In this document: piece by piece, positions 55,851 to 64,000 of the stretch
Position numbering within the stretch: the stretch's first letter is position 1
Layout of the letters: each line of letters begins with the position of its first letter
Origin: an uncultured Halieaceae bacterium
GTDB taxonomy: Bacteria > Pseudomonadota > Gammaproteobacteria > Pseudomonadales > Halieaceae
Assembly (NCBI GenBank): GCA_913057135.1
Contig: CAJXNM010000007.1
Location: 1-64,000, forward strand
Direction of reading: 5' to 3'
DNA length: 64,000 nucleotides
Translations under genes and position numbers: made by a program
The notes under the pieces: model-generated
Database searches by the model: none
Seen by the model: only the letters and a program-made list of their open reading frames with translations
Told to the model about the DNA's origin: nothing

Positions 55851-58331
55851 CTAATCCAGTCGAAGCAGTAACTCGCGGGCCTCTGCTTGCTGCTGTAGGT
55901 CCCCTTCAGCGATGATTTCTTCAAGAATGGGGCGCGCACCCTCCTCGTCACCCATATCGAAATAGGCACGGGCGAGATCGAGCTTAGTATCTACAGGATT
56001 GGCGTCTTTGGCATAGATCAGTGCGTTGTCCTCGTCATCGGACACGCTCTCTTCGAAAGGCGGGGGCACATCGGTACCCAATACCGCTGCCAATTCGGGA
56101 GGCAGGCGGTCATCGCCAGCAGCCACCGAATCGGATAATCCATCCCACTCTGAGTCCAGCGATTGGTCATCGGTGGTTTCGATCTTGGTGTTACCAGCGG
56201 CAGAGCTCTCGGGAGCATCGTTACCGTCAAAGGGCGTGTCGAGCTCCAGTTCTAAATCAAACTCGTCGAGACCAGACACGCTGGTTACCTCTGGCTCCTC
56301 AGCGGGGGCGGGGTTGAAGCTATCATCGGTTGCCATTGGCGTGACCACGCGGTCGGCCGGCGCTTCTGGCGGCTGTTGGGGTGTCACAGGCTCAAAATCA
56401 ATAGGATCCAGCTCTTCACGAGCATTGACCTGAAGCTGACTTGGCTGCTCGCTAGCGCGCGGCTCGATGGCCTGAGTGCCGGCGCCCTCGTAGCGGTTAG
56501 TGGCAGCAGGTGCGGTGCCCGGCTCAGTGGCCAGCAAACCCAGGTCATCATCAACGGCGGGGGCATGTGCCTCGATGAGTGCTACCGCCTGATCCAGTAC
56601 CACTGGGTCGCCACAACCCTCCAGGGTTGTCAGCAGTGCCTGGGCGTCATGCCATCGGTCGGTTTTGAGATAGGTATTCACCAGTTTCAAATAGACAATA
56701 GGGTTGTCGGGCTCGGTTTGGGCAGCGCTGGTAAGTAACTCTATGGCTTGTTGATACCGGCCATAGGCAATGTAGATGTCGGCCTCGGCGATGGCATCGG
56801 AGATGGAACCCACCTCTACCGATGATTCATCAAGGGGTTGCTCCGATAGCTCAGGGTCTGGCCGCATCTCACGTCTGGCCGCATCGGCCCTAGCCAAAGC
56901 CCGAGACGTACGACTGAGTGCACCGCCAACACCCGCCTCACCGGAGGCGGCTAAGTAGCGCCGGTCTGCGCGGCGCGCAACGTACACGCCCGCAAAGGCC
57001 AGCACCACCACACCACCCAAGGCATACACCCACCAGGGTAAACCGGTATTGATCGGGCGAGCCGGCACCGCCGCCGACGGCTCTTGCTGCGCCGGTGCCA
57101 TGGCCGCTGCTGTGGCTATATCGCGAGCCGCAAGCTCCGCTTGCAATGCGGCAATCTGGCGGTCTTTTACGGTGACCAACTGACGCAGGTCGCCCACTTG
57201 ATTGGACAGCTCATTCAGGCGTCGCTGAATAGCGGCAAGTTCAACGCTGTTCATACCCGAACTACTTGCGCTGGTTTCCGGGGCAGCTTGGCTAGAACTC
57301 TGGGCTGTAGGGGTATCCGTAACAGGGTCGGTGCTTGCCACAGAGGGCACAGACTCAGCCCCTTGCCGCGGGGTTCCACCCGTGCTCACCAGCGGTTCAT
57401 TAGGCTCGCGCTCTGACTGGCTTGGTGGGCTTTTGGCTGTCGATGTATCGGCATCTGACTCGCTACTATTGCTATCGCCCTTTTCAATCTCGTTGTCGGC
57501 CAATACACGCAGCAAAGGCTCGCGCATAATGCCGTTTGCCCAGTCCTCATTTTGTTGCTTCACCATGGCTACCGCTTCTGCGGTGCTGGTGTAGATATCA
57601 TCCTCGCCGGGCATTTCCAGCACATAACCCGCCTTCAGACCATTGATATTGGCGCCCTGAAAGGCGTCGCTATTCATGGCCACGGTGGCAATCATCGTTT
57701 GCGCTACCGAGGCATTAGCAGGGCGTCCTGCGGCGGCAATCTCCCAAAGACTGTCTTGGGCGCGCACCAAATAGCGTTGTCCGGGCTTTGGCTGCTCGCC
57801 GACATCGCGGTCGTATTGTCGTTTAGGTTTATTACTGGGGGCGGGTGCCTCTGCCGCGGTCTTTTGTACTGGGGCAGGCTTAGCAGGGGCGGGCTCGGGT
57901 TCGGGCGCGGGCTCGGGCGCCATTGGAACCAAGTTGGCTCTGGGTAAGTCAACCAGTACCGTGTACTCCCGCAGCAAACGACCATCGGGCCAGCGGGTCT
58001 CTAACAGAAAATCTAGGTAGGGCTCGAGCAGCGGCTCCGATGTGGTCATCAGGATTTTACTGTTGGCACCATCGACCACAATTTGAAACTGAATACTGGT
58101 GAGGAAATAAGCGCGCTCGACACCCAGGCGGTCAAAGTCTTCTGGGGTTGCCAGGCGAACGCGAATGTCTTCGATGTTCAGATCTTGCACATCGAGCAAT
58201 GCCACTTCGGCCCGCAATGGCTCGTTGAGGTAGGACTTGAGGGTCACATCACCCAAACCAAGCCCGAAGGCTGGGCCACTCAGTGCCGGTGCCAACGCCA
58301 GAGCAAGAGCAATCCGCTTGAACGGTTTCAT
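55851..58331 (-). CDS. fimV: FimV/HubP-family polar protein
   Basis: 826 residues: signal peptide (about 1-23), the FimV N-domain (GLGDVTLKSYLNEPLRAEV), a LysM-like peptidoglycan-binding segment at about 185-260 (GQRYLVRAQDSLWEIA), a coiled coil near 365-400, a single membrane helix at about 430-450, an acidic low-complexity cytoplasmic stretch with TPR units and the conserved C-terminal FimV domain (LDLARAYFDMGDEEGARPIL). It organises the cell pole and affects type IV pili and twitching. Position between asd and truA matches Pseudomonas. Confidence 0.93.
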   Translation of the reverse strand: MKPFKRIALALALAPALSGPAFGLGLGDVTLKSYLNEPLRAEVALLDVQDLNIEDIRVRLATPEDFDRLGVERAYFLTSIQFQIVVDGANSKILMTTSEPLLEPYLDFLLETRWPDGRLLREYTVLVDLPRANLVPMAPEPAPEPEPAPAKPAPVQKTAAEAPAPSNKPKRQYDRDVGEQPKPGQRYLVRAQDSLWEIAAAGRPANASVAQTMIATVAMNSDAFQGANINGLKAGYVLEMPGEDDIYTSTAEAVAMVKQQNEDWANGIMREPLLRVLADNEIEKGDSNSSESDADTSTAKSPPSQSEREPNEPLVSTGGTPRQGAESVPSVASTDPVTDTPTAQSSSQAAPETSASSSGMNSVELAAIQRRLNELSNQVGDLRQLVTVKDRQIAALQAELAARDIATAAAMAPAQQEPSAAVPARPINTGLPWWVYALGGVVVLAFAGVYVARRADRRYLAASGEAGVGGALSRTSRALARADAARREMRPDPELSEQPLDESSVEVGSISDAIAEADIYIAYGRYQQAIELLTSAAQTEPDNPIVYLKLVNTYLKTDRWHDAQALLTTLEGCGDPVVLDQAVALIEAHAPAVDDDLGLLATEPGTAPAATNRYEGAGTQAIEPRASEQPSQLQVNAREELDPIDFEPVTPQQPPEAPADRVVTPMATDDSFNPAPAEEPEVTSVSGLDEFDLELELDTPFDGNDAPESSAAGNTKIETTDDQSLDSEWDGLSDSVAAGDDRLPPELAAVLGTDVPPPFEESVSDDEDNALIYAKDANPVDTKLDLARAYFDMGDEEGARPILEEIIAEGDLQQQAEARELLLRLD

Positions 58332-58440
58332 CTATTTCCTACCCAGTTTGAAGTCGACACCGATTCGATCACCTTGTACCACTAATCGACGATTGGTTTA
58401 ACCTGAAAAAGGCCCACCCCACGGGTCGTCAATCCACGTG

Positions 58441-59463
58441 TTACAGGTAATCCGCTACCAGAATTTCAGCAATTTGGACGCTGTTAAGGGCAGCACCTTT
58501 GCGCACATTATCGGACACCACCCACAAATCAAGGCCGCGTGGGTGTGAAATATCCTCGCGGATACGCCCGACATAGACAGGATCCTGGCCCGCAGCCTCG
58601 GTCACCGGGGTCGGGTATCCCCCATCGGCTCGGTCATCGAGTACCTCAACACCCGGTGCGCCGGCGAGCAATGCCCTGGCCTGTTCCGCGCTAATCTTCT
58701 CTCGGGTCTCGATATGTACGGCTTCAGAGTGACCAAAGAACACCGGAATACGCACACAGGTTGGGTTCACCGCAATAGTGGCATCCTCGAAAATCTTCTG
58801 GGTTTCCCAGACCATTTTCATCTCTTCCCGCGTGTATCCATTCTCTTGGAAGGTATCGATATGGGGCAGCGCATTAAAGGCAATCTGCTTCGGGTACACC
58901 TCGGTCTTAATGCTCTGTGCGTTTAGTAGTTTGGCGGTTTGTTGTGCCAACTCTTCAATGGCTTCTTTACCCGTACCGCTCACCGCCTGATAAGTGGCCA
59001 CATTGATGCGCTCAAGACCCACCGCATCGCGGATAGGCTTCAATGCCACCAACATCTGGATGGTCGAGCAATTGGGGTTGGCGATAATGCCGCGCTGGGT
59101 GTAACCCGCAATAGCGTGGGGATTCACTTCAGGCACCACTAGAGGGATGTCCGGGTCGCGACGGAAATGGGAGGTGTTGTCGACAACCACGCAGCCCGCG
59201 GCCGCGGCCTTGGGGGCATATTCCGCTGAAATAGAGCCGCCGGCGGAGAAAAGTCCCACCTGCACCTGACTAAAATCGAACGTCGCTAAGTCTTGTACCG
59301 TGACGCTCTTACCTTTGAAGCGCAGGGTTTTACCCGCCGAGCGCTCCGAGGCCAGGGGGTACAGCTTGCCTACCGGGAAATTCCGTTGCTCCAGAATTTC
59401 CATCATCGCTTCGCCGACGGCGCCGGTGGCACCGACAACAGCGACATCTATCGTCTTACTCAT
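58441..59463 (-). CDS. asd: Aspartate-semialdehyde dehydrogenase
   Basis: 340 residues with the NADP loop VVGATGAVGEAM, catalytic Cys132 in ANPNCSTIQ, and the His in HSEAVHIE-type C-terminal region. It reduces aspartyl phosphate to the semialdehyde for lysine/diaminopimelate, threonine and methionine. Located 28 bases after leuB; in Pseudomonas asd also follows leuB. The product type is the shorter one (about 340 residues) shared by many bacteria. Confidence 0.95.
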   Translation of the reverse strand: MSKTIDVAVVGATGAVGEAMMEILEQRNFPVGKLYPLASERSAGKTLRFKGKSVTVQDLATFDFSQVQVGLFSAGGSISAEYAPKAAAAGCVVVDNTSHFRRDPDIPLVVPEVNPHAIAGYTQRGIIANPNCSTIQMLVALKPIRDAVGLERINVATYQAVSGTGKEAIEELAQQTAKLLNAQSIKTEVYPKQIAFNALPHIDTFQENGYTREEMKMVWETQKIFEDATIAVNPTCVRIPVFFGHSEAVHIETREKISAEQARALLAGAPGVEVLDDRADGGYPTPVTEAAGQDPVYVGRIREDISHPRGLDLWVVSDNVRKGAALNSVQIAEILVADYL

Positions 59464-59491
59464 AAATCTATCTCGTTAATACTGAACTGAA

Positions 59492-60577
59492 CTAGGCCGC
59501 TGCGTCGAGCGCTGCTACCACGGCATCACCCATAGCAACGGTGCCCACCACCTTATCGGCAGTTCCGGCGATATCGCCCGTACGCAAGCCACTATCGAGT
59601 ACCGCTGACACCGCTTGTTCGACGGCAGTGGCGGCCTCGGGTGCGTTTAAGGAATAGCGCAACATCATAGCCACCGACAAAATGGTGGCCAGCGGGTTGG
59701 CTTTGTCTTGACCGGCAATATCGGGGGCCGAGCCATGTACTGGCTCGTACAAGCCGCAGGCATCAGCATTCAGCGATGCCGAGGGCAACATACCAATCGA
59801 TCCGGTTAGCATGGCGGCGGTGTCTGACAAAATATCCCCGAAGATGTTACCGGTGACCATGACGTCGAATTGTTTTGGGGCCCGCACTAATTGCATGGCA
59901 GCGTTATCTACGTACATGTGGCTTAAGTCCACATTGGTGTAATCGGCCGCCACCCGGCTCACCACTTCCCGCCACAGCTGCGTCACTTCCAAGACATTCG
60001 CCTTGTCAACTGAGGTCAGCCGCCCGCCTCGCTTCTCGGCCAGAGTAAACGCCAGCCGTGCGATGCGCTCAATTTCACTTTCTCGATAAATGTAGGTGTT
60101 GAATCCCTCGCGCTCGCCGTCTTCGCGGGTACGAATGCCCCTGGGCTCACCAAAGTAAATACCGCCGGTAAGTTCGCGCACAATGAGTATGTCGAGCCCC
60201 GCCACCAATTCGGCTTTTAAGCTGGACGCATCGGCCAACTGGGGATAAAGCAGCGCAGGACGTAGATTCGCAAATAAATCGAGATCGGCGCGAATCGCTA
60301 GCAAGCCCCGCTCGGGTCGCTCGGCTGCAGGCAAGGTATCCCATTTGGGACCGCCCACGGCCCCTAGCAAAATAGCATCAGCTTCCCGTGCCAATGCCTG
60401 TGTGCTGGCGGGATAGGCGGCGCCCTGTCGATCGATAGCGATACCACCCAAATCAGCCTCAGCGATATCCAGGGTGAGTCCGTGTTGTTGTGCCACATGC
60501 CGAAGTACTCGTTCGGCCTGCGCCACCACCTCTGGCCCAATACCATCGCCGGGCAGCAAAACAATCTTGTGGCTCAT
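59492..60577 (-). CDS. leuB: 3-isopropylmalate dehydrogenase
   Basis: 361 residues; [32 protein letters not shown] and [18 protein letters not shown] are diagnostic of NAD-dependent IPMDH. It oxidises and decarboxylates 3-isopropylmalate in leucine synthesis. Its start overlaps the leuD stop by one base. Confidence 0.97.
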   Translation of the reverse strand: MSHKIVLLPGDGIGPEVVAQAERVLRHVAQQHGLTLDIAEADLGGIAIDRQGAAYPASTQALAREADAILLGAVGGPKWDTLPAAERPERGLLAIRADLDLFANLRPALLYPQLADASSLKAELVAGLDILIVRELTGGIYFGEPRGIRTREDGEREGFNTYIYRESEIERIARLAFTLAEKRGGRLTSVDKANVLEVTQLWREVVSRVAADYTNVDLSHMYVDNAAMQLVRAPKQFDVMVTGNIFGDILSDTAAMLTGSIGMLPSASLNADACGLYEPVHGSAPDIAGQDKANPLATILSVAMMLRYSLNAPEAATAVEQAVSAVLDSGLRTGDIAGTADKVVGTVAMGDAVVAALDAAA

Positions 60578-61227
60578 TAGACCTCCAGGGTTTGAAACAC
60601 CCAGGGGAAACGCTGGGCATGCTGGGCTTCGAAAGCGCTAATGGCAGCCTCGCTTTGCAAGGTAATGCCGATATCATCAAGACCCTTCAACAAACAATCG
60701 CGGCGGAACCCATCGACCTCGAAAGGAATACGATGACCGTCAGGGGTCAGCACCAGCTGCTGCTCGAGGTCAATCTCAAGGCTGTAACCCTCGTTGTCGT
60801 ACATCGCCTTGAACAGGTCGTCGACGATAGCCGCATCTAGGGCAATGGGAAGTAAGCCATTTTTGAAGCAATTGGACCGAAAAATATCCGCAAAGCTGGG
60901 GGCGATAATGCAGCGAAATCCGAAATCCACAAGCGCCCAAGGGGCGTGTTCACGGCTTGATCCACACCCAAAGTTTTCACGGGCCAATAGCACCGACGCA
61001 CCTTCATAGCGCGGAAAGTTGAGTGGGAAGTCGGGGTTCTTCGGACGCTTGCTGTTGTCGCTATCGGGCTGACCCTCGTCGAGGTATCGCAACTCGTCGA
61101 ACAGATTGGGGCCAAAGCCGCTGCGCTTAATGGATTTCAAAAACTGTTTGGGCATGATGAGATCGGTGTCCACATTGGCCCGATCCATCGGCGCCACCAA
61201 TCCTTTATGTACGGTAAAAGCTTGCAT
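60577..61227 (-). CDS. leuD: 3-isopropylmalate dehydratase small subunit
   Basis: 216 residues; [18 protein letters not shown] at the N-terminus and [15 protein letters not shown] are the LeuD swivel-domain motifs. It pairs with LeuC. One-base overlaps on both sides (TAATG) show a tightly coupled leuCDB operon without the extra genes seen between leuD and leuB in Pseudomonas. Confidence 0.97.
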   Translation of the reverse strand: MQAFTVHKGLVAPMDRANVDTDLIMPKQFLKSIKRSGFGPNLFDELRYLDEGQPDSDNSKRPKNPDFPLNFPRYEGASVLLARENFGCGSSREHAPWALVDFGFRCIIAPSFADIFRSNCFKNGLLPIALDAAIVDDLFKAMYDNEGYSLEIDLEQQLVLTPDGHRIPFEVDGFRRDCLLKGLDDIGITLQSEAAISAFEAQHAQRFPWVFQTLEV

Positions 61228-62669
61228 TAGGCAGCGCCCTCTTGAGCTAGGGTTGGCAGGTCGCGGACATCGACGAAATGGCCGGTGACCGCGGCAGCGG
61301 CGGCCATCGCCGGGCTGACCAAATGGGTCCGTCCACCAAAGCCTTGCCGGCCTTCGAAATTCCGGTTACTGGTACTGGCGCAGCGCTGACCGGGTTTTAA
61401 CTTGTCGGCGTTCATGGCCAGACACATGGAGCAACCGGGCTCGCGCCACTCCATGCCCGCCTCGAGGAAAATACGATCGAGACCTTCCGCTTCCGCCTGC
61501 TGCTTAACTAAACCCGAACCCGGTACCACCAGTGCCTGTTCTATTGAAGGTGCCACGGTACGCCCTTTAACCACCGCTGCCGCCGCACGCAGGTCTTCAA
61601 TACGCGAATTGGTGCATGAGCCGATGAACACCACATCGGGACGGATATCGGTAATGGCCATACCGCCGCTGAGCCCCATGTAATCAAGCGCGCGGGCCAA
61701 ACCGTCGCGAGCTGTGTCACTGGTCATCTCATCGAGCGATGGCACGCGCCCGTTAACGCCGGTGACCATTTCGGGGGAGGTGCCCCAAGTGACCTGCGGC
61801 GCGATATCAATGGCCTGCAGGGTGATTTCACGATCGAACAGGGCATCGTCATCGCTGTGTAGCGTACGCCACCAGGTCTCGGCCTGGGTCCATAGGTCGC
61901 CGACGGGTGCGAAAGGCTTGCCCCGCACATAGTCGAGGGTCGTGTCATCGACCGCGACCAGGCCTGCGCGAGCACCCGCCTCGATGGCCATATTGCACAG
62001 TGTCATGCGCCCTTCCATGGTGAGATCACGCACCGCTGAGCCTGCGAACTCCAGGGCAAAGCCAGTGCCACCTGCGGTGCCAATGGCGCCAATAATGGCC
62101 AGGGCCATATCTTTGGCGGTGACACCCGGTGCCAACTGACCTTCGACGTTAATCCGGAAGTTCTTCATTTTGCGCTGAATCAAACAACCGGTGGCCAGCA
62201 CATGCTCTACCTCGGAGGTGCCGATACCGTGGGCCAATGCACCCAGCGCTCCGTGTGTGCTCGTATGGGAGTCACCGCAAACTATGGTCATACCCGGCAA
62301 GGTAGCGCCTTGCTCTGGGCCCATAACGTGCACAATGCCCTGACGGGGATCGTTCAGGGGAATTTCGGGAATGGCAAAGTGGGCACAATTATCGTCGAGG
62401 GTCTGCAGCTGAATACGTGACACCGCATCGGGTAGCGCCTGTAAACCCGCCTTGCGCTCAGTGCTCAGGGTGGACACATTGTGATCGGGTACGGCGATAT
62501 TCGCGCTGATACGGCGAGGCTGACGACCCGCCAACCGCAAGCCCTCAAAGGCCTGGGGCGATGTAACCTCGTGGAGTAAATGGCGATCGATGTAGATGAG
62601 TGCAGTGCCGTCATCGCGCTGTTCAACCAAGTGGCTGTGCCAGAGTTTGTCGTATAGGGTTTGACCCAT
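61227..62669 (-). CDS. leuC: 3-isopropylmalate dehydratase large subunit
   Basis: 480-residue aconitase-family Fe-S enzyme. Cluster ligands lie in [14 protein letters not shown] and [40 protein letters not shown] is typical. It isomerises 2- to 3-isopropylmalate with LeuD. A GGAG lies 11 bases before ATG 62669. A 14-bp palindrome and an extended -10 promoter candidate lie upstream. Confidence 0.96.
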   Translation of the reverse strand: MGQTLYDKLWHSHLVEQRDDGTALIYIDRHLLHEVTSPQAFEGLRLAGRQPRRISANIAVPDHNVSTLSTERKAGLQALPDAVSRIQLQTLDDNCAHFAIPEIPLNDPRQGIVHVMGPEQGATLPGMTIVCGDSHTSTHGALGALAHGIGTSEVEHVLATGCLIQRKMKNFRINVEGQLAPGVTAKDMALAIIGAIGTAGGTGFALEFAGSAVRDLTMEGRMTLCNMAIEAGARAGLVAVDDTTLDYVRGKPFAPVGDLWTQAETWWRTLHSDDDALFDREITLQAIDIAPQVTWGTSPEMVTGVNGRVPSLDEMTSDTARDGLARALDYMGLSGGMAITDIRPDVVFIGSCTNSRIEDLRAAAAVVKGRTVAPSIEQALVVPGSGLVKQQAEAEGLDRIFLEAGMEWREPGCSMCLAMNADKLKPGQRCASTSNRNFEGRQGFGGRTHLVSPAMAAAAAVTGHFVDVRDLPTLAQEGAA

Positions 62670-62739
62670 AGTGGGGCGTCTCCGGAAAGTGCTGTAACTG
62701 GTCTTACTGTATGCGGTGCGCGGATTTACGTACCCGCGT

Positions 62740-62753
62740 CCATACGCGTATGG
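62740..62753. promoter_or_regulatory. 14-bp palindrome upstream of leuC
   Basis: CCATACGCGTATGG is a perfect palindrome 71 bases before the leuC start and about 25 bases downstream of the candidate -10. It could be an operator or a 5'-leader stem for leuCDB. Confidence 0.45.
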
Positions 62754-62777
62754 CCGCGTCGGGTGCGGCAGCCGCGC

Positions 62778-62786
62778 ACTATAGCA
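62778..62786 (-). promoter_or_regulatory. Candidate extended -10 promoter of leuCDB
   Basis: On the minus strand TGC-TATAGT forms an extended -10 element; a TTGAAA lies upstream but at only 14 bases, so -35 contact is uncertain. The predicted leader to leuC is about 100 bases. Confidence 0.35.
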
Positions 62787-63180
62787 TCGCTCACGGCTTT
62801 CAAGACAGTTTTACTGGTTTGTGCTAGCACAGGGGGGCAGTCTTTGGTGCGAGCACGCAAACAGGTGTGTGTAGACAGGTGTGTGCATAAAGCTGCGTGT
62901 AGACAGATACCTTTAGATAGACGCCTGTGGATAACTGTGGGGACAAAAATCATCTAATTAGGCGATGGCCGAGTCTTTGGTCTTTTGACTCCGTAAAAGC
63001 ACCGATAAAAAGCCAAAAACCCATCTATTTTCAATGGTTTGAGGAGCTAAAGAACGAGTGTGTGGCACCCTCCACGGGGGTCACAATATTGTCAAAATTT
63101 CAAGGCCCTGTGCAGAACTTTTCAGTAGACGCACATCCCTAAGCTTTCAGGGCATAAAACTACCATGACCACAGGTGCCA

Positions 63181-64000
63181 TCATGGACGATGCTGCAGAC
63201 GCCAGCACTGATGTATGCCTTTATTTCTAGAAAAATCCTCAGGGATAGTCTGCGCAGTAATATCAGTCACCTGATAGCGCTCGAGTAACGCGGCATCGAG
63301 CTTGAAGCCCCGCCGGTTATTCGAGAAATACAAAGTTCCTGTGGGGGCCAACACCCGCATCGTGGCATCAATCAGAACCACCTGGTCCCGCGCAACGTCA
63401 AATGCATTATCGGTGGCTTTCGAGTTTGAAAACGACGGCGGATCCAATAACACAAGGTCATAGGTCCGCTGACAATTATTCAACCATTGCAGGCAATCAC
63501 TGCGCTCAGCCCGGTGCTGCCGCTCCGATAGCCCATTCAAGGCCAAATTGTCTCTGTACCACTGTAAATAGGTGTTCGATAAATCAACACTGGTAGAGGT
63601 AGTGGCACCCCCAAGGGCCGCATGAATCGACGCCACGCCGGTGTAGCAAAACAAATTAAGAAAATGCTTACCCCGCGCTTCCTGGGCTAACCGCAGACGC
63701 AGTGGACGGTGATCCAGAAACAAACCGGTATCGAGATAATCGTGCAGGTTAACCAAGACTTGAGCCGCACCTTCAGTGACCACCCTGCGCTCGCCCCGTT
63801 GGCCGAACTTACCGTATTGGCCACTGCCCCGCTGACGCTGTCGGCGTTTAGTGGCAATAGGTGTCGACTGAGGTAACTGCAGCACGTGGCGGGTAGCGGC
63901 AATGACCTCTTCGAAACGACGACTGGCAGCGGCTTCGTCCACCTGCTTCGGGGGCGCATATTCGGCAATATGGGGCTGCCCGTCGTACATGTCGATAGCC
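63181..64000 (-). CDS. rlmL: 23S rRNA methyltransferase RlmKL, C-terminal part (5' end outside window)
   Basis: The frame continues past the right edge (the ATG at 63990 is internal, preceded by A-I-D). The 272 visible residues match the C-terminal RlmK half of the fused RlmKL (YcbY) enzyme: HIAEYAPPKQVD, LVNLHDYLDTGLFLDHRPLR, the SAM motif FLNLFCYTGVASIHAALGGA, LLDPPSFSNSK and FSNNRRGFKLD. This half makes m7G2069 in 23S rRNA. It could be a stand-alone RlmK, but the HIAEYAPPK lead-in is the linker of the fused protein. Confidence 0.92.
   Translation of the reverse strand, partial: AIDMYDGQPHIAEYAPPKQVDEAAASRRFEEVIAATRHVLQLPQSTPIATKRRQRQRGSGQYGKFGQRGERRVVTEGAAQVLVNLHDYLDTGLFLDHRPLRLRLAQEARGKHFLNLFCYTGVASIHAALGGATTSTSVDLSNTYLQWYRDNLALNGLSERQHRAERSDCLQWLNNCQRTYDLVLLDPPSFSNSKATDNAFDVARDQVVLIDATMRVLAPTGTLYFSNNRRGFKLDAALLERYQVTDITAQTIPEDFSRNKGIHQCWRLQHRP

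Larger units (their letters stand above)
62670..63180. other. 511-base intergenic region between leuC and rlmL
   Basis: No credible gene. The left part holds the candidate leu promoter and palindrome. The middle (about 62850-62940) is rich in GTGTGTAGACAG-type repeats and has two DnaA-box matches (TGTGCATAA at 62882 and TGTGGATAA at 62926). A palindrome ACAATATTGT lies at 63083-63092. Confidence 0.5.

Noticed and set aside
58405..58440. Terminator after asd (GGGTGGGCC followed by T5 on the minus strand)
   Set aside because: Only a 3-bp CCC/GGG stem can form; too weak to call.
62670..63180. Chromosomal replication origin
   Set aside because: Only two DnaA-box matches, no dnaA/gyrB/rpmH neighbours and no clear AT-rich unwinding element.

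Overview
The window reads as chromosomal DNA of a marine-type gammaproteobacterium (an OM60/Halieaceae- or Spongiibacteraceae-like lineage is my guess). The main reason is the right-hand block leuC-leuD-leuB-asd-fimV-truA-trpF-trpB-trpA-accD-folC-dedD-cvpA-purF-metZ, which follows the gene order known from Pseudomonas and relatives. The left side adds CoA-thioester catabolism genes, a TonB-dependent receptor and a GMC oxidoreductase, as is common in heterotrophic marine members. I found no rRNA, tRNA, CRISPR array, insertion sequence or prophage.

1-27.4 kb is a catabolic region. It holds the end of an acyl-CoA dehydrogenase, two overlapping MaoC-fold hydratases (the second lacks the catalytic Asp/His pair), an RND permease with its membrane fusion protein, a D-aminoacylase-type amidohydrolase, a two-subunit indolepyruvate:ferredoxin oxidoreductase homologue, a RidA-like protein, a third MaoC protein, a RutA-like flavin monooxygenase, a TonB-dependent receptor, a Tat-exported small subunit with a GMC dehydrogenase, a FadB-type enzyme, a glutaryl-CoA dehydrogenase homologue, a secreted cyclase-family protein and an Nramp-related transporter. 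Two accessory units interrupt it: a FitAB/VapBC-type toxin-antitoxin pair and a DUF4143 ATPase. A 16-bp inverted repeat (consensus WTTTAAACCTAAAATR) occurs in four of the intergenic regions and probably marks one regulon; no regulator gene for it lies in the window. The substrate is not evident: no CoA ligase, thiolase or ring-cleavage enzyme is present.

27.4-38.7 kb is one tight minus-strand run of eight genes: Tat-exported TldD, TldE, a Tat-exported DUF4159 protein (apparently starting at ATT), MoxR ATPase, DUF58, a BatA-like protein and two large membrane proteins, one with a His/Asp-rich stretch. At 39.3-41.8 kb lies an S9 prolyl oligopeptidase broken by one in-frame TGA at a conserved Trp position. 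A second MoxR-DUF58-transglutaminase set follows at 41.9-45.8 kb.

45.9-62.7 kb is housekeeping: methionine, purine, folate, fatty acid, tryptophan and leucine/lysine biosynthesis genes plus fimV and truA, all on the minus strand. A 511-bp gap with a 14-bp palindrome, a candidate leu promoter and two DnaA-box matches separates leuC from the 3' part of rlmL at the right edge.
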